This document shows, in pieces, positions 33,603 to 45,024 of a stretch of DNA of 64,000 nucleotides. A program made the position numbers and the translations under genes. The number at the start of each line of letters is the position of its first letter. Position 1 is the stretch's first letter. The notes beneath the pieces were generated by a model. It saw only the letters and a list, made by a program, of their open reading frames with translations. It had not been told where the DNA came from and did no database searches. The DNA is from Triangularia verruculosa (lineage: Eukaryota > Ascomycota > Sordariomycetes > Sordariales > Podosporaceae). The stretch covers positions 124,001 to 188,000 of the forward strand of contig MU863903.1 of NCBI GenBank assembly GCA_033296885.1, in the 5' to 3' direction.

Positions 33603-34349
33603 CTAGTTTTGACTCAGGAGCGCCAGAGCACTTTGAAAAGCTCTCACCACCTCAGTGACTGGAGAGGGTGTTAGCGAAAGACCATAGTCCAACTCATGAA
33701 AGTCCAAAACTTACGATGCTTCTTCTTCTGCGCCAAGTTCTGCTCAGCAATCTTCACAAATCGCTCTCTGGTTTGGAGTCTCTTGATTCCACGTTCAGTG
33801 TCATGGACCGAAGCTGATGAAGCCCAGACATTGAAGAACTGTAAGCGGAGTGTGGTTAGTCAGAGCCACCGGAACATGTGAGACGATGATACTTACTTTG
33901 ATCAAATTCTCAAATTCAGCCAACAACTCTTGCTCCTCCGCATTCGCGTTGGCAAGAGCCTCCTGGTAGCGAGTCTCAAACTCTTCCCAGTCAAAGGGCG
34001 CCAGATGTCCTGGGGTGCTGGGCGATCTTTCAGCAATGTTCCCATTGGAGCGCTCCTTGAGAATGCGCGGTTCTGGAGTCTTGACATCGGCAGCCCTGGT
34101 GGTGCCCGGCGGCTTGGGAATGCTGCTCTGGGCATCTGCCATCCTGGTGCCTGGCGGCTTGGGAATCTTGCTTTGAGATTCTGCCATCCTGTTGTAGGCC
34201 ACAGGCTTCAAAGGGCTGTGAGGAAAGATGCCTGATTCTGCCTCTGAGTGGAGAGAGGGAGATGGCAGAGGCGATTCGGCTCTCCCGGCCGGCGACTCGT
34301 GGTTGGGCGACTTTGGAGGTGAGGAAGTTGGAGTTGTCGCGCTTGCCAT
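33603..34349 (-). CDS. Unrecognised 210-residue protein with a helical C-terminal half
   Basis: Three exons (34349-33897, 33838-33715, 33658-33603) encode 210 residues. Splice signals are good (GTAAGTATC...CTTACAG; GTAAGTTTT...GCTAACACCCTCTCCAG) and keep frame. Residues 1-110 are Ser/Pro-rich and disordered, with a 15-residue tandem repeat at 54-68 and 69-83 (RMAESQSKIPKPPGT, RMADAQSSIPKPPGT). Residues 115-210 are predicted helical: FDWEEFETRYQEALANANAE, then FFNVWASSASVHDTERGIKR, then FVKIAEQNLAQKKKHLTEVV. The helical half looks like a conserved subunit or coiled-coil domain, but I cannot name a family. Confidence 0.75.
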
Positions 34350-35193
34350 ATCGAGTGAGAGAAGGTTCTTTGTATTTGAATTTGATAAGCCGATGCGGAA
34401 GGTGCCCTTCCAGGATGTGAGGTGAGCTCGACAGAAATGGAAGTAGGAGAGTTCTCACACTTTCCAACTGAGGAAAGACAGGAGCGGAGAGTGAAATGAA
34501 AAGGCAGGAGAAGAGCGGGACTGCCGCTTGTTGGAGCTGCTTTTGATGGTGATGCTCATTCGCAAATCAGAAGGCGAGCGCAAACTGGAGTTCCCGACCC
34601 CGCTTCTTCCTGTGGCATCTGGAACAAATGCCTGGAGGGTCTCGATGCCCAAGATCAATCCCGTGCCCCAATCTCCCCGACACTCTCAAATTATTGGTGT
34701 GCCTGTCTCTTTGCAGGAGAGATGCTTGATGAGTTGTCGACGGGAAGGTGAACCGCGTCGCGAATGAGAAGCTGCCGGACAGACAGGGATCTTGATTGGT
34801 AGTGGAGTGGTGGAGTGGGGCAGCTGCCTAGGTTGCAGCGGTCGCAGCGTGCGATAACGATGACGCGGGACCGATAAGCGGCAAGGTGCACTTGTGACTT
34901 GACTGTACCTCGTACAACAAGAACCCTCGAACTTCAATCAGCCTTCTTTTTTTTTTGTGGTTGTGAGACGTTGTGCTGTGTGCAGGTGACCGCAATAAGC
35001 TTCGAATCAGGCGAGCTTTTTTAAAGTGCTCAAGACAATGGAACCTTCCTCGATTCCCTGAAAGCAACGTCTCAACTTGCCAGGCCGCCAACTAGGACCT
35101 CGAGCGCCGAACAAGTGAATTCATAAAGCACAAGACCTCGCCTTTGATTGTTTGCCCGAGACATCGCAACTCCTCCTCTTGCAACCCACAAGT
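34350..35193. other. Divergent intergenic region, unknown protein / ATG14
   Basis: 844 bp between two divergent start codons. It contains an 11-nt T run near 34947 and no supported gene. Confidence 0.5.
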
Positions 35194-36679
35194 ATGGAAG
35201 GCCGGATAAACTGCGACATCTGCCACCGCGGGCACCACAGTAAGGACCGTCCGTTCTTGTGTGTGGTTGATGCGAGGAACCGCCTCTATGAATCTCGCCT
35301 CGAGTACACCAGGGCGCTGATCGAGACTGACCAGCTCGAGCGCGAGGTGAATGCAGCCATTTCTGGAGAGACAGGCCAGATTTCCAACAAAGCAGCCCGG
35401 CTAGAGAAGCTCAAGTCGGAAACGGCAGCCGCAGTCGAACGAACGAACGAGATCATCGCGCAGGCAGACAAACTGAGGAGTGAAGTTGATGCTGCGCGCA
35501 AGGCGATCGAGGACAAGAAGAAGCTGCTCGCCCAGAGGAAATCGGATCTTGAGGCTGTGTCGACTGGAGCTGAGGCGAGGAGAGCCCGTCAGCTGGAAGA
35601 GACGCAGCGAACCATCCACCGAACCAAATACAAATGGAATCGAAGTGCGGAAACGATGGCGGCGACAAGATCATTCTTGTGCGAGGAGGCTGCCAGGTTG
35701 TATGGTCTGCGCCAGGTCAAGAAGGGCAGTACCAAGCGGCTGGAAATCGGCGGGATCGAGATCTTTGACCTCCATGCCATGAACAGTGAGTGTGCTGACA
35801 GACTGACAGGCTGACAAACATGAGCAAGACTGACTGACGATGTTGATAGATCTGTCGCCCGAAGTGATATCGACTGTCTTTGCCCATGTGGCGCACATTC
35901 TAGTACTGGCCTCGCATTATCTGGCGATTCGGCTGCCGGCGGAAATCACTCTCCCCCATCGTGACTATCCTCGCCCGACAATCTTCTCGCTGAACTCCTC
36001 CTACCACCATGGGGATGTACCATTCCCCGGAACAGCCATGTCTACACAGTCTGTTCATCCACGGCCTCGTCCGCTCTTCATTGAGAAGGCTCTTCCGGCG
36101 TTGGCAAAGGAAGATCCCAACACGTACTCGGCGTTTCTTGAAGGCGTCGGCTTGCTGGCGTATGACGTTGCTTGGGTGTGCACATCGCAAGGAGTCTCTT
36201 TTGGGGACAGAGAATCATATGACGACGTCTGCAACATCGGACATAACCTTTGGCGGCTGCTGATTGGTGATCAACTCCACCGTCGGTCTGTCGAACCAAC
36301 TTTTCCATCTTCGCTTACACCACCAGCCGGGAGTCCAAGGGATGGGGACATTGGCGATGTGACAAAACCGAAGTCAATGGTCGGTCGCTGGTCGCATGGG
36401 ACAGCTCACACCTCGCTGACGAGTGCGGAAGGCGTGGAATTTGTCCGGAACTTCAAGATTTGCGGGCCGTTGAAAGTGGCCGATCGGCTGAAGAAGCGAC
36501 TGTCGAGCGAAGCCCCGATGCTGGAATGGGAAAAGATCGAGGGCGACGAGTTCGAAGATGGGTTTGAGGACGTGCGTGCTGTTGGTACAAGTGGCGGCAA
36601 CTCAAACAACAGTGGTGATGGTACAGGTGGTGGTACAAGTAAGGGAACAAGCGGCTGGACAAGAGTCAAGCATCGGTAA
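35194..36679 (+). CDS. ATG14: Autophagy protein Atg14-like (PI3-kinase complex I subunit)
   Basis: Two exons (35194-35785, 35850-36679) encode 473 residues. The start is ATG at MEGRINCDICHRGHH; an in-frame TTG 42 nt upstream is ignored. Cysteines 7, 10 and 23 (CDIC...FLC) form the N-terminal cysteine cluster of Atg14. A long coiled coil follows (about 28-150), then the conserved LYGLRQVKKG...LEIGGIEIFDLHAMN and LSPEVISTVFAHVAHILVLA...YLAIRLPAEI, typical of Atg14/UVRAG proteins. The C-terminal part has SYDDVCNIGHNLWRLLIG and a Gly/Ser/Thr-rich end. Atg14 directs the Vps34 complex to autophagosome formation sites. Vps38/UVRAG is the alternative; the CxxC start favours Atg14. Confidence 0.85.
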
Positions 36680-36908
36680 ATAGCTCAGGTACTCCAGACA
36701 GAGGAGAACAACACAGAGGCCGGTGGTGACAATGGCATGGCGCGGTAGGCAATAAAAAAACCATACCGTCCTTCTTGGCCCTCACATGCCCAACCCTACT
36801 CCGTAAACGAAGTGTCCCAAGAAGAATTAGCCAGCCAAAACGTCCCAGCGTGTGTGTCTCATGTCATCTCCTCATCGTTCTCCTCCCTTTTTTTTCCATT
36901 TTCTTTTT

Positions 36909-39900
36909 TTAATCAGGCTCCTCATTTGCACGCTTCAACCGCCCCCGGCAGGGCAGTATCCGACGACCTTCGATGACCGGTGGACCGAGAGCATCCTCAA
37001 CGTTGTGAGCGACGTCGCCGTCGCCCTCGTCAACGTGACTCCGCTTCCGACGGCCCGCATCTCGGGTCTCGTGCTGAGCCCCCCCCGCAACAGCTGCCTG
37101 AAGCACGGCTTCCTCGCCCTGGTGAGCCTCCACCTCACTGGACTTCAGCTTCTGCTCTTCGGCCTGCTGTCCCTCCTTCACCTCGGCGCTGCTGCTGGAC
37201 CCTTCAGCAACAGGCTCCGGTTCCTCGGAAGTTGTTCTTCTCGGAGAAGGAGAAGAAGAAGAAGACGTGGTGGACGAGGCGGGAGAGGAGGGATCCTCCT
37301 CGAAGTTGGACGCGCCGGCTCGACGCATCGCTTCGATTCGGGCTCGCATCTCCTGCAGGTTCAACTCCCTCTGGGGCGTACCCGCAGCGGAAGAAGGACC
37401 GCCCACCTCCTGTGCCTGCTCGGCAACTGCCTGGCGAACCGCATTGCTGGCTCGCAAACGAGGACGCAGCATGGGACGCGCGGCAACGCGTTGTCGGACA
37501 GATTCCTCGAGAGGAAGGCTGTCGGGCACAGGGGGCACCTCGTCTTGTCTGTCGTCGGTGCGGACAACCTCAACAGGAGTCGAGCCGTTGGAGCGGGGCT
37601 CACGACGGCGACGATCGACTTCCGGGCGCAGCAAGGGGACGACGGAAACAGGGACATAGCTGTCAACGTAGTCTTCCTCGGCCGGAGCCGACTCGAAAAC
37701 GTCAGACCGAGCCTCAAAAGTGAAGCTGATCTCCTGCTCCGGGAATGTCACCACAGGTGCTGCGGTTGGGGCAGACACACCGGTTTCTTCTTCTTTTTCT
37801 TCTTCTCCTTGGTTGGCAACTGCCTCTACTGCGCTTGGTGGCGAAGCAGTGGGAACAATGGGTGTCGGTGGGACTACATCCTCAACGGGAGTCACCACGC
37901 AAGAAGACGACCCTTCCCCATCTGCGACGTCGACCGTCGGGTTCGATGGCAGTGCCAGTAGCTGAGGGTCGATCAGTGACATGTCAGGATCCGACCATGT
38001 ATCCTGGCTTGTCGTCAACGCCTCAAGCAAGGCTCTTTCAATCTCTTCCAACTCGGGATCAACGGGACACGTCAAGTCATCATTGCCCTGCGACGCCGAA
38101 GCGACTTCAGACGATGACTGACCGCCCTGCCCGAAATCGAGGTGAGCGGCTGACTGCTCCAGCTGGAAACTGAAATCGTTCCCAGACTGTGACGGAAACA
38201 GCGGTTGCTGCACCTCGGGTTGGAATTGAGGCTGATAAGAGCCCTCGACATCACGGTGGGATTCCGGCTGTTGGAACTGCTGCTGCTGCTGCTGCTGATG
38301 TTGTGGCCATTGATGGAACCACTGTTGCTGCTGCTGCTGTCCAAACACGCCGGGGAATGGGGCTTCTGGGTATTGCTGCGGTTGCAGACCAAAATGGAAC
38401 TGCGGTTGCTGCTCACCGAAATCACCAAACAACGGAGCTGGGTATTGCTGCTGCTGGGGCCATTGATTGAACCCCTGCTGCTGCTCACCAAAACCATCAT
38501 GGTTCCCACCTTCAAACTCGTTGATAACCGACCATTCGCGTGCCGGACCATCAATCAGCACATCGCCAGCTTCGCCAAATCTCATATCGCCTTCGCGAGA
38601 AGGGAGGGAAGGATAGGCCTCCACTGACGGGTACATGAAAGAATCACCAACTACACCCTGATCAGCCATCTCCGCATTCTCTTCATCTTCCTGTTGCCGA
38701 GGAGGTGCCATATCAACATCACCGTCAAAAACGCCAGAAGTGAAGGGGGTGCCGGACAGCGACAGGGAGCCGAAGCCCCAGTCAGTCACGGCAGGACAAC
38801 CCTCCTCTTCGGCACTGACGATGACATCCATGGCGGTATCCTCACCCTCATCTTCGGCATCTGCCTTCTCCATCCGGAAATCCTCCTGGCCCACCTCCTC
38901 GTCGATCACCATTGAGTCGGGCTCGCTCGCGCGAAGCTCCTCGTCAAGCTCCATCCCTGGCAGAGCGTCCAGACAATGGGTCCCCGAACCAGCGGCTTCC
39001 CATGTCTGAACGATGCCGAATTCAGGAGACGTGATGAATGCGGCGGGTGTGGTGGCGGGGGCGTCGGTGGTTGCGGTGAAATCACCAAAGATGTTGGCCA
39101 TAGTGACCGGTGGGGCTGCAACTGCTTGCGCAGCGGAAGTTGTCGAGATTCGAAGGGTCCCAAAGGAACCCGTGATGTCGGTAACGTCGGCAGCGTTCTC
39201 AGTCTGTGCCTCCACACAAACAACAGTACTGGAGCCGACAGGTGGGTGTACGCCCATCCCCTCAGACATCAAACCACATCCGGTGCTGTTGAACAACACC
39301 ATCTGCTCGGCTTCCTCTTCATAAGAAGACTCGGCTTCATTGCTCGTGATCGTCATTGTCGTCGAGGATGGGTAGTTAAACTCGCTTATCGCGAGTAGCT
39401 GCTCGTCAATGCCAACGTTGACTTCATCCTCACCCTCCTCCTCATACGAGGTCTCGGGCTCGTCATCAACGTGTTCGCTTTGCTTGCCGTCACCAACACA
39501 AACGACAACGTCACGGGTGGAAACGTCGGCCTGCTCATGCACACCAGCCTCCGAGTCATAAGACACATCGGCTTCGGGCAGAACAGGGGCTCCGGCGGGA
39601 CCAGGGGAACCGTGTTCATCGTTGTCGGCGACAGTGTCAGCGACGGTTTCGCTCGGCGAATCGTCCTGCTCATCCTCCACAACAGCTAGAATGGCAGAGG
39701 GGGCACCGCCAGGAGGCGGGCCGGCGTCCTCATCATCGGAATCCGAGTCATCGTCGCCGTCGGGACCGCGAGGCCCGTCAGACTCCTCGTCAGAAGAAAC
39801 AGATTCACCATCGGAGTCGTCACACTCGTCAAGCTCATCCTCCGTGATCCATTCGTCTCCACTGGTTGACATGGAGGTGGGGGCAGGGACATTGGAAGCA

Positions 39901-41640
39901 GCCTTCAGCTTGGCCGAAGGGTTGCCGTCAGCACGCGTTGCCTTCCGGATGCTTCGCCCGCGAGACGCAAGAGCAACTCGGAGCTCCGACATCAAATCAT
40001 CGGAAGGCGGTGGTGCGACAGCGTCGGCTTGGGCTGGGGTGTCCTCGGGAAGGACGGAGATCGGATCAGCAGCAGGCGTGGCTGGTGCTGAAGTCACCTT
40101 GCTTACTTCGGCCGAAGCCAGTTCAGCGTCGGTGACGACCGCGGGGGTAACAGCGTCCGCAGGCGCTGCGATCATCTTCTCCTTCTCGGCTTGGGCGCTC
40201 TGGTACGCAAAACGCGACCGTTCACGAGCCAAGCGAGCTTCCTTCGTGACAGCACTCTCCTTGCGGCGCCGCAACATCGTCTCGTCATCCTGTACGTACA
40301 GCACGACTTGATTTTCGCCGGTGCAACGCTCTCTCTTCCTCCAGTCCAGGGCAGCCCCGGCGGCATACCCACGTGCGACTTCATCGAAGGCACGCTGGAC
40401 CTTGGCGGAATCCGAGAGAGGACTGGTGACATCCTCGACGATGGGGGCAGGTGCAGGAGAGGCGGGGGGGTCGGTGTGGGAGTGGTCGGGGGTCTGAGGC
40501 AGCTTGGCGTCGGTCTCTATGACGGGGAGAACCGGGCGTTTGCTGCGAGCTTGTTCGATGCAAATCTCGAACACGCTCATCTCCTTCTTCTCTTCTTGTG
40601 TCTGGCTTGGAGACGGGGGAGCAGGGACGACTCTGTCGGGCTTGGGCACGCTGACCCGTGAGGGCCGGCGCGCAACAGCCAGTGGGTTGGCGACAGGGTG
40701 TGCTGCCGTCTCCTTGACAATGATTTTTTGGATCGTGGTACCAGAAGCAATGTGCTCCTGGCGTTCCTTGATCACCTCATCACGCTTCACACGCACAGCC
40801 TTCAACCGAGCAAGCTCAGTCTCCAGCCAAATTGTGTAGAAACCGACGAGGCTGAGAAGCCGCTTCCAGGTGATGGAAAGACTTCTCACAACATGACCAT
40901 CTTCCTTCTCGGCAAGAGGGATTTGCTGAAATACCCCAACACATCCAGGGACCTTCCTGTTCGGGTGGACAGAACAAAAGTCGGCCACACGGGCGGACAG
41001 GTCGGCGGACAAATCCTGGAATGTGCTGGCTTGCTCAGCAAACCTCAACTCTTGGGCGTGACACCGTGCTTCCTCCTCGAACAAGTCTCGGAGAACTGTG
41101 GCACCCTTCGAATATTGCATGGCGATACATACAAACATCTCCAGATACGTCTGCAACTCCATCGCAAGCTTGGCCTTGCGGCTAGCCAGATCGATGGCGA
41201 GACAACCAACAGCAGCAACGGTGTGCTTCCACAGGGCAATGATAAACCCCAGGAAGCGCTTGAACCCAAGAGCCGATACAAGCGCGACCGGCAAAGTGGC
41301 GAACATGCCGAACGAGTAACTACCAGCGCCATAAAAATGGGCCAGTAGACCGCCCAGCACTGCCAGTGCGGAGGTCGCAATGTACTCCTTTCGGAGGCGA
41401 GGGAAGAACACAAGGAAGAAGAAGAGAAGGTATGCCAACCAACTGGTGGCGGCAAGGGGGCTTGCAGAGTCGACTGTTCAGCGTCGTTAGCAAACGCTCA
41501 GAATCCATTGGAGTCGAGAAAGATCACTCACCTGCAGAGGCCAAAACGTAAAAAAACGCCGCGAAGGCGATGGCTTGGCCAAGGACACGCCCGAAGGCGG
41601 CCACAATGGCGAGGGAGACGGAAACAAGTTCGGCGTACAT
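36909..41640 (-). CDS. Large unrecognised membrane protein, 1557 residues
   Basis: Two coding exons (41640-41532, 41473-36909). The start is ATG at MYAELVSVSLAIVAAFGRVL. Residues 1-130 hold four to five hydrophobic segments (such as LAYLLFFFLVFF, ATSALAVLGGLLAHF, LGFIIALWKHTVAAVGCLAI). Residues about 135-285 are helical and charged (LRDLFEEEARCHAQELRFAE; IWLETELARLKAVRVKRDEV). The remaining 1250 residues look disordered: acidic Ser/Asp/Glu blocks (about 568-630 and others), a Gln/Pro-rich block at about 1015-1125 (WPQHQQQQQQQFQQPE) and a C-terminal Ser-rich, basic region with LQEMRARIEAMRRAG. No known domain recognised. Two introns precede the ATG. The single open frame of 4.5 kb and the clean splice into a hydrophobic N-terminus argue for a real gene. 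Confidence 0.8.
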
Positions 41641-41820
41641 TGTGCTATCATCCCATCATTAGCAAACGACCAAAAAGTCGAAGAAAACAAAGGCCAACAT
41701 ACAGAGAGACGGAAAGTCGTTGCTGGTACTATTAAAAGAAAAAAGTCGTTAGCAGACGAAAGAAAGAAGAAATAGAAGTCCTGGATAGGCGAGTATCAAC
41801 AACTTACATGCGTTGGCGAT
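41641..41820 (-). other. Spliced 5' leader of the large membrane protein gene
   Basis: Two non-coding introns are supported by signals. Intron A is 41807-41729 (GTAAGT...GCTAACGAC...TTAATAG). A 26-nt exon lies at 41728-41703. Intron B is 41702-41645 (GTATGT...GCTAATGAT...GATAG). Only four bases (CACA) then precede the ATG. Spliced, the leader has no upstream ATG; with intron A retained, the exon end AT joins GTAA to make an immediate start-stop. Inferred from splice signals only. Confidence 0.5.
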
Positions 41821-43449
41821 CGGTCGTTGCTTGTACGTGAACTTGTTGGATGAGGAAAAAAAGAAGAGAGAGAAGAGTTCGTGAGAATTGTGGGAGGGTA
41901 TAAACACACCAGTGGAGGGGCAGCAGGGCGGGCAGGCAGGGCAGGTGCGGAATTTTTCTATTCAGAGCGAGCAACAATAGCAATGGGGGCTGCTCCTTCC
42001 TCAAGCTGGGACGATGATGTCGTCGCGGAAGAAGCTGGAAGAGGTTGCTCCCAGGATGGCCATCAAGGTGCTGGGTTGGTCTGGTGACCACCTCAAGGGT
42101 TGTTCTAGGGTTGGAGATGAGTTTAGGAGGGGAGGGACATGTTAACGGCAGTGTCAGAGGGGATTGGGAGTTGGAAGTATCGTAAGATTGGAGAGATGAA
42201 GGCCATAATGGGCTTCAACGTTCAGCAGAACGGCCAGAGTAATGTCCACGGGACAGTATTTCTCAGATATGCAATTCTATATAACGCTTGAAGAGAGAAC
42301 CAACAAGAAAACACGAGAGGCTCCATTCTTTGTACCTATATAAGACATTATTCTGCTATTCAAAACGCCGCTGTCATCTTCAAAGGGTCGCTGCAAACGC
42401 CCTCACAATCATTGTCACCAAATAAGACCAAACGGCAACTCGCTTGACAAAGTCAACCAAGCACTTCCATTCTATCCCACAACCAGATATCCATCTTCAA
42501 TCCCATTTTCATATACAATACTTGATCCCATACCCCGTGCCATACTCGGTACGGTATCCTGCTCTGATCTCCCATCCATCACTCCCCCAGACACACCTCG
42601 AACATAACATCCATCTCAATCAACCCCAGCACAGCCAAATCCAACCACATCCCCCAAATAAAGACACCTCTATTCAATCCAAACAGATATGATCTAACCC
42701 ATCAATCCACAGCCTCGCAGTAGACAAGACGTCGTCCAAACCGGCAAAACTCGGGCTCAAGTCTTGGCAATCCAACCCCTATCCCGTGCCCCACCAAAGT
42801 AAACATTGCACACCTTTCCTCCTCCTCCTCCTCCTTCCTCCAAAATCTGCACCTGAGAAGTGACTCACGCGCTAAGACCGAAAGCTTAAAATGATGTCAC
42901 GAGAACCTTGATGGGCTGCACTGCCTGGGAAAGCTTGCGCGTCAATTGCGAGAGGGAAGGAGCTTTTGTGGAAGGAGCGCAAGGGTGTTGGACTGTGCGG
43001 TGGGTGGGTGACGGGTTGCCTGAGGCAGGTGGAGGGGGATTGAAGTGAGGAGGGGAGGCGTCAGTTGGCCGTGGCGGGGGGATGGGAGGAAGGGAAGGGT
43101 TTGCTGGGCTATGACATAGCTAACTCGATGATGGACGGAGGTTGGGCGGCGGTTTCTGTGAGTCTTGTCTGGCGTCAGGCATTTCATTGGGGTTCAAATC
43201 GAAATGGCCTCACTTTTACTGGCGTCGAATTCGGCTCATCACAAAATAGATTTCTACCTTGTGGTAACGAAAACAGAAGAAATAACCACTACATGATTGC
43301 AAACCCCCCATTGTGTCGAGCATTAATTCCTCCTACGTTTCACGCCTCCATCAATCCGTTCTGTTCCACCACGGATCCATCCATTCTTCTCTCCGGCATC
43401 CATATTGTATTTCGCTTGAGCTGAGATTTCGAACCAAGCCCGTCCCAGT
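41821..43449. other. Gene-poor region right of the large membrane protein gene
   Basis: Includes the promoter of the large gene, the TATA-led leader described separately and, at 42890-43140, short GC-rich frames. A 44-codon frame starting near 42910 (MGCTAWESLRVNCE) has no recognisable feature. No repeat or RNA gene seen. Confidence 0.45.
42337..42344 (+). promoter_or_regulatory. TATA-like box before a CA-rich leader without a coding frame
   Basis: TATATAAG is followed by about 340 bp of CA/CT-rich, ATG-free sequence to 42690, exactly like a fungal 5' leader. The first ATG then opens only a two-codon frame (ATG ATC TAA). This could mark a non-coding transcript or the promoter of a lost gene. 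No coding gene supported. Confidence 0.3.
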
Positions 43450-43662
43450 TCAGCAGCCAATGGTCACCCAGGGAGGGACACACAATGCATCCACCTGCCG
43501 GGCCTCGATATGCTCAGCTTCCTGCCCAGTGACGGCGCCAGGGGCAGCCGCGGGCGCAGCTATTGCGACGGCGAGGAAAGAAATGGCGGTGAAGATGGTG
43601 AGCTATGGGACTGGTGAGCAAAACAACGATTGGAAATACTGCCGTAGGTAGCTCACCTTCAT
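43450..43662 (-). CDS. Small secreted peptide precursor (52 residues)
   Basis: Two exons: 43662-43657 (ATG AAG) and 43602-43450. The 54-nt intron starts GTGAGC and ends CCCATAG. The product starts MKLTIFTAISFLAVAIAAPA, a good signal peptide. A short Ala/Pro/Gly/Glu-rich propeptide ends in HIEAR, and the last 15 residues are QVDALCVPPWVTIGC with two cysteines at a spacing of eight. A TATA-like TATAAGTA lies at 43798-43805, about 140 bp upstream, and a CA-rich leader (CCAGCAATC) precedes the ATG. Many fungal secreted peptides share this signal-propeptide-EARQ pattern. An alternative model with a second intron (donor GTGTGT at the TTG/TGT codons, acceptor ATCTCAG) would replace the last ten residues. 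Function unknown. Confidence 0.6.
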
Positions 43663-45024
43663 GATTGCTGGAATTCTGGTTGTGGAAAGTTTGAACCGGA
43701 AGTACGGTGATGGAGAGGACAGCGTCTGCTTGTTTGGTCGATGGGAGTGCTGGAGGCGAGTGCAGAGAGAGGAAGGGACATGTGTCGAAGCAACGCCTAC
43801 TTATACTTCTCGTCCCCCCGATTACTTTGACGTTGAACCCGAAGGAGCATGAAGCTCGAGAAGATCTCCCGAAGATCTGTCAGGCTGGCTGTGTTGGCTT
43901 CGACTTCATTAGTACCTTTTGGGGTTGGATCGCCGGAATGTCTCGGTGCTCTCGGTCTTTAGCGGTCTGCATAATGTGATGGAGATGGATGAAGAGTGAT
44001 GGCTAAACTCAACACGGTGTTCCACATGAACTTATGACCACTGTCATGATGTCGAGTGAACCAGCTGAAATCCAATATGTGGTGGTGCTTTGTCGTGTGT
44101 TTCGGACTTGGTGGTGACGTGGCGCAAAACATGCCCGATTGCAAGGCTTCAAGTGACGATTGATTACTTTTCGAGTGTTGTCTAATCCATTTTCTGTTGG
44201 TCTTGATGCATGTCCTGTTGGCACTACTCAACCTCGGACAATGCTGCGATCCTTACCCCATAGGTATTGTCGAGCCTTGATGACATTGCCACCTGGCCGT
44301 CCATATCGTGTTTGCTTTGAGTTTTATACGGTCGCTTTCCTGCCCTATCCGGCTTAGAGGATAGCTTCATGAATGCCTAGGTGGTGTTGGAATGGTTCAA
44401 TCTTCCTCCGACCTCGAAAGGTAGCATGTCGTTCGGTCGGCGAATGCCCAGGGACAAACACACAATGATCTTGTATTGCATGCGTCTACAATCTTTACAG
44501 CTCCATTTTCCAGGCTATCTAAGTCACTTCTTACAGGCTTTATAGATACAGCAAGTATCCATAATCCTACGTAATCAATAGTTCAAGCAGGTATCATCAG
44601 GTCGTGAATAAGTGAGTTTAACCTCATGCTTCGAAAGTACGCAACATTCGACACACATTCACTGCCACGGGCTTACATTCCCGAGGTGGACTTGATGCTT
44701 TTTATCACAGTCTCCATATATTTCTGTTTACATACTTGGTCAACTCACTTCCCCTTTTCTCCATCTTCATTAACCTTGAGCCCAACTGGTGGTTCGTTCA
44801 ACAGCAGAAATACACCTGTGCGTCCAACACAATTACACCACATAATGGCCGTGAGCTCATATCCTGCCAAAAGGAAGCAAAAGGGGACTGGCTTAGGAAA
44901 TAAAAGCCGGGACAAACCAAGTACCTCTAAAGTCACCCTGTCACAAGTGTTCTAAGTCTGCCAAGCCTCGACTCCATCACCAAGTGGGCACTCACCAACA
45001 CCACAGAGGCAAAAAGCATTTAAA
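43663..45024. other. Gene-poor region between the peptide gene and the 5S pseudogene
   Basis: Besides the peptide gene's leader and TATA box, I see only short frames. A 109-codon plus-strand frame at 44626-44955 has mixed composition and no domain, so it is not called. Confidence 0.4.
43798..43805 (-). promoter_or_regulatory. TATA-like box of the secreted peptide gene
   Basis: TATAAGTA on the minus strand lies about 140 bp before the ATG, a distance common for regulated fungal genes. Confidence 0.45.

Noticed and set aside
38250..38480. CTG/CAG-rich tract considered as a microsatellite or mobile element edge
   Set aside because: It is read in frame as the Gln-rich block of the large membrane protein, with interruptions typical of coding low complexity.
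43429..43455. GGTTCGAAATC on the minus strand resembling a tRNA B box
   Set aside because: No acceptor or anticodon stem could be formed from the surrounding sequence.
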